64,000 nt of DNA. Origin: Todiramphus chloris collaris (taxonomy: Eukaryota > Chordata > Aves > Coraciiformes > Alcedinidae). Location: NCBI GenBank assembly GCA_025345505.1, contig JANVCC010000014.1, positions 526,559 through 590,558 on the forward strand. The letters run 5' to 3'. Numbering within the stretch: position 1 is the first letter of the stretch; the number at the start of each line of letters is the position of its first letter. The notes beneath the pieces are model-generated. The model saw only the letters and a list, made by a program, of their open reading frames with translations, did no database searches and had not been told where the DNA came from. Shown here piece by piece: positions 24,401 to 36,400 of the stretch. Position numbers and translations under genes: made by a program.

Positions 24401-27400
24401 CCTATTTTTGCAACTCATTTTAGGATGAATATAGACACACAGAGCCTCCTGAAATTTGTTCTTGGGCTGTGAAGGTCAGATAGAACTTGTGTGTAAATTA
24501 GTTCATATTTCGCACTTACCTGTTCCTTTTGGCACGAGGGTTTCTTTGGTTATTCTCCGTCAGTCTATCCATTAATGAATGGCTACATTGTCATGTGAAA
24601 TATAATAAGCACCAACTATTGCAATCCTGTTTGTTCTTACTCAGGGAAGTATCTGAGCTGGACCATTGCCCTGCATGGAATTTTAACAGATAGATGAGGA
24701 AAACCAGCTGTTTTAGGAAGATAAAGTGCCAATGCACTAAGAATTTGTCCCCATTCCACACCAGCTCCTCCCTTGTCTGAACCTTAACTGGGAAGTGCAG
24801 CCAATCTATCAGAAATACAGGCAGATACCCAAGAGTAACAATGTTGGGTTTAAGATCTCTGTTTTATATTTTCAGGGAAGTGGCACGTGGGTGTGAACTG
24901 CAAATCCCGCTTTGATCACTGCCACCATCCATTAAATCATGGCTTTGATTATTTTTACGGCATGCCTTTTACCCTTTTGAATGAGTGTCAAGGCACAGAT
25001 GACCCTGAACTGGCCAAGTCTTTGCAAGATACATATTGGCTTTACACAGAAATTATCATCTTTGCAGTGCTTACACTTCTGTTTGGAAAACTGACCAATT
25101 TATTCTCAGTAAAATGGAAAATAATCATATGTCTGGCCATCTGTGGTCTCCTGTATTTCACCTCCTGGTTCTCCAGCTATGGTTTCACCAAGTACTGGAA
25201 CTGTATCCTGATGAGAAACCATGATATCACTGAACAACCTATGAATCTAGAAAAAACTTCTTCTAAAATGCTGAAGGAAGCAGTTTCATTCATTGAAAGG
25301 TAACCAACAGAAATTATATCATATTTTAAGGATTATTTTTAAAAATAATGTGATTACTGTGTCATGCACCACAAGGTCAGGCAGCTGGCATGCTGAACTA
25401 CCCATCCTGGTGCTGGACAGTAATGTGTTGGTTTCTGGCAATCCCCTACCTGTTAGCATCCAACTGCTGTCCCTCATCTTGTAGGAGCTTGTCAGCTCCT
25501 CAGGAAAAGGAAGGTGATTTTTTTTCTGTGTGTTTATGTTTCATTCACCTAATACAAAGGGGTCCTGACCAAGGACTGGGCTTTATTCCAGCTGGAACAG
25601 AAAAATAATCTTAGCCTGATGAATGGACTGTCATAGAAAAGTGTCATATGAAGTTAACATTTTACAAAGAGGAGGGTGATAGTGAGTTTATTTTAGTTTT
25701 TCAAAGGTGTCCTTCATTTACAATACTATTGGTAACCTAAACTGAATTTGAACAAAACACTAAGTCTTTAAAAGCATTCACGTGTCAAGTTTGGGGCATA
25801 TTGCTGAATGAAATTTACTATTTCTGCCAGGATTTAGGTGTGTGTTGGTTGTTTTATAAGGGAAAATGGACATAAAATAAATCCCTTCTGTCGAACTTTG
25901 AGCATAGAAAACCTCAGGTTCCTGTGATATCCTGCATGGCCTAACGTTAAAGGGATATGAATCCCCTGTGAGTGCAGTGTTATATCTGCCTCTTCCATGA
26001 GGCTATCTCAGATGTTCAGTGGCATCCATGTTTAAGCAAGTTTAAGCAAGCCAGTCCTACTCTCCTTGCTCCTGAGAGCATGTCAGTCTTCTGTCTGTGA
26101 GCTTTCCAAGTAATTTATTTGATGTTCTACACACATCTCATTTGGAACCAGAAAAAGAAAGTCCACATTACTATTTTGATCTTAATACAGAACCAACATC
26201 TTAGGGGGATGTTTTAATCCTCTGTGTCTCCCAAAACCTCAAAAAATGCAAAGATGTCAAAATCAAAACATTTTTGATTTAGACCACAGTAATAATTTTT
26301 ATTGATAGTCACTGCAATACCAGTGTTATATTTTGGGTTGAGTGACAATTTGCAGAGAAATGACTATTGTTTTCTTTCATTTCAGAAACAAGCATAGACC
26401 ATTTCTTCTCTTTGTTTCCCTTTTACATGTTCACACTCCTCTTGTTACCACAAAGAAGTTTCAGGGAAGAAGTAGGCATGGCCTATATGGAGATAATGTA
26501 GAGGAGATGGACTGGATGGTGGGTACGTGTTCTTCTTGAAGAAAGTCCTTCATTTAGTTGAGTGTGGAAAAGAAATTGAAGGGGTGGTCACAGAACTTCC
26601 TTTTTGCATATGTCAAATGTCAGGGAAGTTGCCTTGGAAACACTGCTAGCTCCAAAGATTGACATACCAGTAGCACACTCTATTTTTTCTTTCTTTTCTA
26701 AGATGAAACCTCAAACTTTTTGTATAAGAATTTGTTCTTTTGTACTCAACACACTTCCGCTTCTGTGCCAAATGCAGTCAAATAATCAAATATGTACTTG
26801 ACCATGTTGTTAATCAGAATATGTATTACATTTTTCCAGTTCCATCTGGTCACAGAAGATACAAGCGGTGCTGCTAAATATTAGATTATATGGAGGTTGT
26901 GTTGTATACTTGATCATTTTTATTGAAGAATAATCCTTGGAGCAGGAACCAGAACCAAAAGACCAAGTTAAAAAGATATACATTTTCACATAATAAATTG
27001 TGTGAAGTCAGTACATTGTGAAGACTCAGGTCTAAATCTGGGCTCTGAGTGTGAATTGAGTTTAAAAACCCAAGCGGTTTAATTATGTTTAAAAAAAAAC
27101 CTAATTGGCACTCATAGCCTAGGTTTACTTGACTGTTCCTTTCTGCTTCTGTAGGAGGGAGGAGACAGCTACTGTTTGTATTTAGTCAACAGTGAAAACA
27201 TTATTGATGAAGTATTCACTTCTTGTCCAGTCCTTTTATTCCTCAAATAACCATGTCAACAAAATTGTATTTTGAAAGGAGCCTGATTGCTTCTCATGGC
27301 CAGGCTGAGAACTCCTTTAAGATCCAGTTGAAACAGAGGACTCTGCCATGCTCCTCTTCCAAATTTTTGTCACCAGTTACCTTCTGGCACAGGCTACGCA

Positions 27401-30400
27401 AGCAGAGCCTGTTAGCAGAAGTCTGATGTTGTAAGGAATGTGCCTTCTATAGGCCAAAGAGGGTGGCAGCTAGGGAGGACAGAAGTCTCCAGGGTTGGAC
27501 AGCTAAGTAAGCTATTTGGGGTCTCACTCAGAACCATTATGTCTAGACTCAATCTAAACTCTTTTTGGGTAAAAATGTCTATTTTTAGGTAAGATCAAAA
27601 AGTAGTTTAACAAGGAGATGCAGGAAGTCCATAAAGGAGAAGAGATTGAGCAAAATTGATGATCACTGGTTTCTGCTTTTTTCTTGCATACTCCAGCTTT
27701 TGCTGCTGTTTTGTAGCTATGGAAGCTGTTCTTAGCATATATATTTGATGCAGAAGGTGATAAGGACAAGCAATCAAAGAGAAGTCATATTGTGTATAAG
27801 CATTTGATGCTATCAGTACCAAAAAGATTCCTTATGAAGTTGGGTTTGAATTACAGTCTGTGAAGTTTTTACCACTGACATCAGGAGAAGATTTTGACTG
27901 ATAGTATGCAGATGATTTCAGAGTCCCTGTTCAGCTCCTGGTGAGAGACAGCAGTTTTCTGTGATTAGGAATCTAGGCAGCACTATTATTTAAGCTCTTC
28001 AGGATGCTTTAGGCTACACAATGGAGAAAATCCTTGACTCAGAGAATTTACAGCATAAAGCTAACAGAGTATTGTGAGTAGCTTGGAAAAAAAAGGACCA
28101 TTCATTTGAATTATTTTCCAGTTGGTTTTAGTTTTTATTTTTCTGGGTTTATAGACACCACAAACAGGACACATTCAGCAGCTTTCCGCTGGGCTGCTAT
28201 TATTTCTGTAATGCAGGATTACTCTTTGGATTGCTCGTGGTAGCTCGTAACAGAACTCACTCAAGTAAATGCAAAGACTCGGTCTTCACTGAATTTTGAA
28301 TCAAGACCTAAAAAATTTGACTGCATCTTCAGACATAATTATGATGTTTTGCTTTGTTTATAGGCAGGCTTCTGGATGTTATTGACAAAGAAGGATTGAG
28401 GAATACCACATTCATTTATTTTGCATCTGATCATGGAGGATCTTTAGAGGCTCACAAAGGAAATGCTCAGTTTGGTGGATGGAATGGGATCTATAAAGGT
28501 AAAATTTTGGTATACTTCTCTTAAAAAGAAAATTATAAAATAAAATACATACAGATAGACTTTATTTACTAAGGTATATGCTGGGGCGATACTCTTGGAC
28601 TGTAGAGCTGGAGCAAATTCAAGGCATCAGCTATTCATCTTTCAGCCCCCAGACAGGATCACTTCTACTCTTGACAGCTATATTGCCTAACCTGTTCTTA
28701 AAGACCTTCAGTGATTCCCCAGATAATCCAGTTTTCATTGCTTCTGCTACTGGAGATTTTTTCCTGGTACCTACCTTGGATTTCCTCACTGCCGTTTAAG
28801 CAACAGATCTTGCCCTACTCACCAATATACAGAGAAGAGATTCTACCTTTTCTCCTTGCAACAGCCTGTTGTTGCAAGGTCATCAAGCATTTTGATGCTA
28901 TTATGTTCCTTCTCATTTATCCTTTCTTTAGACTCCGATACACTTGTAGCCCTTTCTGGTTCCATGTTGTTTTTAAATATTGTAAGCATACTATCTAATC
29001 CATAACCCAAAGCAGTACTTGAAAATGTTGTAGAATCATAGAATATCTCATGTTGGAAGGGACTCATAAGGATCAGCAGGTCCAACTCCCTGCTCATTAT
29101 AGGCCTACCACATGACTAAATGCATCATCCAGATGTTCCTTGAACTCTGACAAGCTTGGTGCTATGACCACTTCCCTGGGGGTCTCCAGTGACCAACGAA
29201 CCTCTCAGTGAAAATCCTTTTCCTAATTTTCAATCTGAGTTGCCCCTGATGCAGATCCAGAACACACTGTCTGGAGTCTCACTTTTAACATCCTTCTATT
29301 TTTCACAGTAGACAATTACTTATGTCAGCACTGGCAGGTACCATGATTACTGTTTTCTTGGTATAATTTTCCAGTTTCTCTAGAAATCTAGATTTTTCTA
29401 GATTCTCTTTCTATGACTGTCCTGAAACACAGTGCCAAAAGACCTAAGGAAATTAAGATCTCTTATATCTCTTGCGTCTCTTGCATGTGCTCCCTCCAAA
29501 CTGCCAAGCCATGAAAAGTCACTGTGACAGCTTGAGTAGCTTGGCACTTATTGTATAACGAAGCCTGAAAACTGCTCCCATCACTTATTTCTCTACAGCA
29601 GAAGGTTTGGGTGCCTTGACCTTGCTCAGCATCAAAATGCACGTTGTCTAGTAGTATAGGCTTGCTTAAATAGTTCAGAATTCACTTCCAATAGCCCAAC
29701 ACAAGTATATTAGTAACAGGAGACTCCAGAAAGGAAAGGTGGATGTTATTAGGCAGAGATTTCGGTATGAGCGGACAATGATGAAATCATGCCTGCTTAG
29801 AGAGGAGACAAGAGCTGACAGAATATCAGTTTAGATATTAATAACAGAAGGGCATTCCCATTTATTACTACATACAGCAGAACATCACTGGGACATCCCA
29901 GTGAAACTAACTAGCAATGACAAAAAAGATTTTAAAAATGCAGTTGAATTCATAAGTATCTGTAGAACTCACTGCTACTGTTTCTAACAGGATATCAAAA
30001 CCAAGAAGACAGATAAGCCACACATGAGTAATGAGAGCAGCCGCTAGTGAATAACAAAGCAGAGGATACCATTATCTTGCACAGTACAAAGATTATTGCT
30101 CAAGCAGCTGAACTTGCCCTGTTTATAATCCAACACGCCACCTTGTCAGCTGTTAGCATCAGGTTCTGGGAACCTTGCCTCTCAATTGTAACTACAATCA
30201 CCCCTCCTCCATAATGAAGTACAGCATTACATAGCAAAGCCAGAGGCTAGTATAAACTATCATTCAAATTCTGGTCATAAAGGTAGCTAAGCTTCAACAT
30301 TTTGCAATTTTTGCTTTTAAACTGGACCCTCAACTTGGATTTCTGGCTTTAAACCACTTTGTTTCATCAATGTTCTCATCCTTGACATCTATAATTCATA

Positions 30401-33400
30401 TCTGCAATTAGTTAATGGTTCTTACTGTGAAATACCATTCAAAATATTTAATATTTTGACTTGTAAGTGAGCTAATGCATGGAGGAGAAAATTTAGAAGA
30501 CAACTAGAGGAATGCAAAACAAACCAAGTTAAGAAAGACTATTTGGATTACCTCAACACATCTTCAACAGAAACATAGGTGGGAAGTCTTAATCACTGCA
30601 GCATATTCAGAGCATCCCCCTATTTGTCTTTAACATATTATTAGTGTGTGTGGAGATTATTCTTAGATGTGACATTGAATTCAAATTATGGGTCAGAATG
30701 TCAGAGGGTGGAACTGTTTCTCTTCTGCCAAAAGTACTGCTTAGTAGTGGTTTGCTGTATGTTCCACCCAAGACAACAGTGTAAAATAAAGAGGTTAATA
30801 ATATTTATTTTTGAAGACAGAATTTATACTATAGTCATTCCACTGTCCTCTAGGAGATTCAGTATGTTTTCATTACAGTTATTTGTATATTCTGAAATTG
30901 CTAAAACCTTTTATTATACATGCATAATAAACATCTAATAGCTGCTTTTTTTTCCTTCTTAAAATATTTAATTAATTAATTAATTATTCCCCCCCCCCCC
31001 CTTTCTTTAACAGGTGGAAAAGGAATGGGAGGCTGGGAAGGAGGGATCCGTGTCCCAGGAATACTTAGATGGCCAGGAGTGTTTCCTGCAGGAACAGTTA
31101 TCAATGAACTGACAAGCCTTATGGACATTTTCCCAACAGTCGTTCAACTGGCTGGAGGGGCAGTGCCTCAGGACAGGTACAAAAGTGGTTTCATAAATCA
31201 TATTTGATCCCCTTTCTTGATTTAGACAGAAGCTGACTATATAAGTCATGCATTCTAACAGCCACAGGTTAAATTCTGTTTGTTTCTTAACCAGGCAGTT
31301 CTCTAGCTTGCTTTCTGTGTAGCTTTCCCCATCTTGTCTGCTTGCATAGAAAAGGCAAGGGAAAACAGCATGTTTTATCAAGGGTCATTTAGTTAATTCA
31401 GTTTTCTAATCACTAGAAACCAAACTGGTTGATTTAAGACATTGGTATGACTGTAAAAAAACCAAAACAAAACAAAATCAAACAAACAACAACAACAAAA
31501 CAAAACCAACCAAACAAAACCAAATCCACCTCTTTTAACTCTTTTAATCTTACCTTTTATGAAAAATCCATAGATACTGACAAAAGTGATTGGTCCTGAG
31601 TAATAGGACAGCCTCTCCAGGACTAGGAAGCCTGTTTCTTCATGAGTAGGGAAGGTGAAGTGAATGGCACATGGCCTGCATTTGTCTGCCACTACTAGAG
31701 AAGTAGCTTCCCTGATAGTAAACTATTTGTAGCATTTGTGTTAGACTCCTCCAAAGAATATGAGCAAGCGTGTGGGGCTAAGCCATTTGAGCAAAAAGCA
31801 TAAAAGTACTGGTGGTGTGTAACCAAACCAACTGTTAGTCAATGTAGTAAGCGGTGCTTTTTAAATTTATTTTTTAAAGTCTCAAGCTCACAGAGCTATC
31901 AGTGACTTCCATTGCAGGGAGCAAAACTGCAAGCTGTGAATCATGCCTTCACTATGGTTTACTTCCAGGAAAATGACCAAATGGTAAATTGTCTCCCCAG
32001 GCAGGATGTGCGATCTAGCTGGAATTGCAAGAAATGCTAGTAACTGCTAATCACTGGTGTCCTCCCATACACACCATTAAGAAACTCAGGGCTCATTAGC
32101 TAAACAGCAGCTTGGTTTAGAAATGACACTTGAAATCCTAATGCTACGTACATGGAGAGTGAGTACTGCTCACACTCCAGATGCAGCCTGAAATGCTTCA
32201 GCAGTCTGGTGACTCTCATCCTCTCCATCAGGGTAATCGACGGGCAGACGCTGCTGCCTTTGCTGCAAGGGAGAGTTCAGCACTCTGGGCACGAGTTCAT
32301 GTTTCACTACTGCGGCACATTTCTGCATGCAGTGAGGTGGCACCAAAAGGACAGTGAGTATAAACATCTCCTCCTCCTGCAGATCAGAGATCATAGAATC
32401 ATAGAATTTTTTTCATTGGAAAAGACCTTTAAGATCATTGAGTCCAACCCTGCCAAGCCCACCACTAAACCATGTCCCTAAGCACTACATCTACACGTCT
32501 TTTAAATACCTACAGAGATGGTGACTCTACTACCTCCCTTGGCAGCTTAACAACCCTTTCAGGGAAGAAGTTCTTCCTAATGTTCATCCTAAGATGATGT
32601 AGCCTCTCTCGTCCAATAGAGTATCACATAAAAAACATATGTACATGTATCTGGAGAAATTTTATTGCCTCAGCTCCTCACTTCTTCTGGAGAAGGTACA
32701 GAAAGGCTTCATTGTTATCTGTCCTGCCTTGACAAGGGTTTCACATCCTGGGTAGTATAGCTTCAAGAATCTCCCTGTCATTGCCATGTTTCTGCATTGC
32801 TTTTGTTATGAAAGTATTTGGGATCAACTTTAGTGTAAGACTCAATAAAAAGTAACTTCACAGATAAAGTCTTTTATCTTAAGCTGTAGTTCCTTTGTTT
32901 TCAATAGTCCCCTCTTATTTATATTTTCAGCGGTGGCATTAGATGAGCTGCCTGCAGCTGTAATGCTTTCCTGAGCTTTCAACAAGCACCCAATCTTTGC
33001 TGATGTCACCCTCCATTACAGTGCAAAAGAGAATGGGCCAGTGACTGGTAGCTGTGTCTTTATTCCTGCTTGGAACAGAGGACGGCATTTGTGTGACCAA
33101 ACATAAGTGCCCAGATCTGAGCTTGTTATTATATAGTCACTGAAGAGATGCATATGTTTACAGGGTGCGATTCACCTCCTGATTTAGCACATCTGGCCTC
33201 CTTCTCTCCACTGAGTAAAAATGGAGCTGAGACTTATGTAAAGATATCAGGATATAAAAATCACCCTCATATTAAAGTTAGTTGAGATGAATTGCACCTG
33301 CAATTTAACAAAACTGCTGCAGAGCTGATGCTTGGCACAGCCGCAAGCAGATGGGCCGGGTCTCAGCAGTTCCTATGCCTTGCTGCTTCCCCCACCATGC

Positions 33401-36400
33401 TGGGGATTTGGATGACCCGATACCACTATGGCTATGAAACTAGGTGATCCCAGTGAGGGAACCACACTTACTGAAAGTGTGGCTCAAGGCCCACAGTTTG
33501 GCTGTCTCAATTAATTATCTAAGGAGATCAGAATTCAATTCTTTCCTCTGGGTGCCATTAGAATATATAATCTCTAAGTGATATGTGTAAATCATCACTC
33601 TGCATTTTTGCTCTTCCTGTGGAAATTGTGTCTCTGCAGTAATAATAAATCAAGATCAGTTGAGCCAACACCATAACCAAACACTTGAAGCAATCAGTTT
33701 CATTAAGGGGGTTATCTCCCTCCATTGCTGTCATGGTCTCTTTTTTATTAAGCACCTTAACACAAGGGCCTGTATCAAAAACAGTGTGTCCAGCACGAGT
33801 ACAGAAGTGATTGTGCCCCTGTACTTGGGTCTGCAGCTTGAGTACTGAGTTCAGTTTTGGGCACCACGGTATACAAAAGACATTGAGGTGCTGGAGGGAG
33901 TTCAGAGAAAGGCAATGAAGCTGGTAAAACATCTGGAGAAAATGTCTTATGAGGATCACGTGAGGGACCTGGAGTTGTTTAAGTCTGGAGGAGGCTGAGA
34001 GGAGACCTTACTAGTCTCTGAAACTACATGATGGGAGGTTGTAGTGAGGTGGGTGTTGGTCTCTTCTCCTGGGTAACTAGTGAGAGGACGATAGGAAATG
34101 GGCTTAAGCTGTGCCATGGGAGGTTTAGGTTGGATATTAGGACAGATTTCTTTACTGAGAGTGGTGAGGTCTTGGAACAGGCTACCCAAAGAGGTAGTGA
34201 AATCACCATCCCTGGAGGTGCTCAGAAAACATCTAGATGTGGCACTTCAGGATGCTTTAGTGGTCATGATAATGTTGGGGAGACAGTTGGACTTTATGAT
34301 CTTGAAGGTCCTTTCCAACCGTAATGATTCTATGAAAATGTTGGAAGTGACTTGGTGTGCTCCTTTCCAAGTGCTGTAGGGAGCAGGGCAGCAACGGAGA
34401 GAAACGCCTGGCAAGGGAACGCTGCAGGCGTGGTGTTCTGAAGCACATCCGCTTCCTCCCGCCCCAATGGTCCTCCCGCTCCAGGGGAGGGTAGGCACCA
34501 GGGGCCGCTTTCTGGGCGTCCTCCGCAGGGCTGCGCCGTGGGGCCGCTCTCCCCTCATCCTGCAGCGCGGTGCGGGCAAGGGAAGGGAAGCGGCCACCAG
34601 AGAGCAGCGCGGCACCGCCAGCCGCCACCGGCCAACCTGGGGGAACCGCCACCGGCCAACCTGGGGGAACCGCCACCGGCCAACCTGCGGGAACCGCCGC
34701 CTCGCGGGCCGGCAGGCGTCGGGCGGCGCCTGTCAGGCGTGACGGGAAAGCTGCGGGCAGGGAGGTTATAGGCACGAAAACAACGTCTCCGTGGCTCTTC
34801 GACGCGGTTCACTGCTCCGCGTCTCGTTTTCACATCTAGAGGTGCCCTGTATGGAAAGCCACCCGCGGCTGTGAGCGTGCAGAGGGAGCGTGGCCATGAC
34901 CCGTGAAGGCTGAGGGCTGCAGCCTGCTGCTATGGTACCCCTGGCAGATGTGGGGCAGCCCCGGGCCCAACCAGCCTCACGGCGCTAGGAGCTCTCGCCG
35001 CCCTCACCCCATACCTCCCTTCGTTTCTAAGGTGGTGTCACCGCTGGTGCCCGCCCAAGCCATACCTTGAGCTCCAGAGGGTTAAGCTAACACACATCAG
35101 CAGAGCAGGGCATGGCCCTTGCCCCAGGGAGCGCTGCGCTGTTGTGCGTGGAGCCTTCAACAGCCTCTGCTTGGCAGAAACGTGAGTCACCACGCGGAGA
35201 CTCTCTCTCCGTGTCTCCAAAACTCAGCAGGCCAGGGAGCTAGAGACTGATGGTGAAGCACTTGGAGTTGCCACTAGCGATGGGAGAGGTCGGTTCACCT
35301 GATGCAACTGGCACCAAGCCGTTCCCACACCAGACCTGACAGTAGCTCCAGGCTTGATCACATCTAACCCTGAGCCCATTCACCTGTTCCCAATACCTAA
35401 AGCAGAACAGCGGTCAGAAACTCACGTTTCCTATGCCTCTAAATCCATTGCTATTTTCATCTCTCTTCATTTGTTTGTAATGAGTAACTTTTCTGGACAA
35501 AGGAGATTTCTGGGCAGAGAAAGCTTTGACTGCAGCAGCTTCTGGAGAAAATTTGTGCTAGAAGAGCCATGACGCACTTCCCTGGTGAAAGGCTAAATAT
35601 TGTACTCTATCGATAAACGGCTGTGTTTGAAGAATTGCTTTTCAGGTTAAAGTACTGCTGTTCTCCACTTAGCTTTCACCTCTTGTTCTCCTAGGCTGTA
35701 TATGGTGTGTCTATGTCACAATTTGAGTTCAGATCAGAAGCATGCTTTTGAAGCAAACCCCTCTTGAGCACACCCTCTCACAGTGCTTTGGGTTGCATTG
35801 TGGAATGGGCTTAGAGATCATGACTTTACTTTAGATGAAACTAAACTGCAAAATAGGCTTCAGAATCATACATAAAATGCTCAAATATGCTCTAATTACT
35901 AAAAGGTGTTGCATAGATAGGAACCAGACAAGAGTTAGCCCCCAGTGAAACACCCCTAGACAATGACAGCATGCATGTCAAGCCATCAATGTGTTCTCTA
36001 CAGATCAGTTTCTAATAGGCTACCTGTAACATAGACAATATATAATATACATACAATATGTATGCAACTGCATACAATATGCAGTTTTGTGGCAGTATTT
36101 TGTTCTCCTCTGCAGCCACACACACAGCTAAATCTCCTATGTGTTCCTGTCAACAATTTTTCTCATTGAGCCACCACTGCTTGTGACAAGGGAGTTGAAA
36201 ACAGAGGGAGGTCCTGCTTATGAAAGACAGATGATCAAATATTACCATGTGGCTCTGCTTTTAGCTGAGCCAGGAATTCCAGTATTCTTTGATCAGACTG
36301 CCATTACTTTTGACTTGGCTGACAGACATTTTAGGGTCTGGTTTAGCTCATTTACAAGTATATCACGTTCATATTACATATTTATTGTTTGTTTACTTCT

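Noticed and set aside
34257-34775. 172-codon minus-strand open frame through the CpG block
   Set aside because: It arises from GC-rich composition and the 24-bp repeat, runs into CR1 sequence at one end, and matches no family I know.
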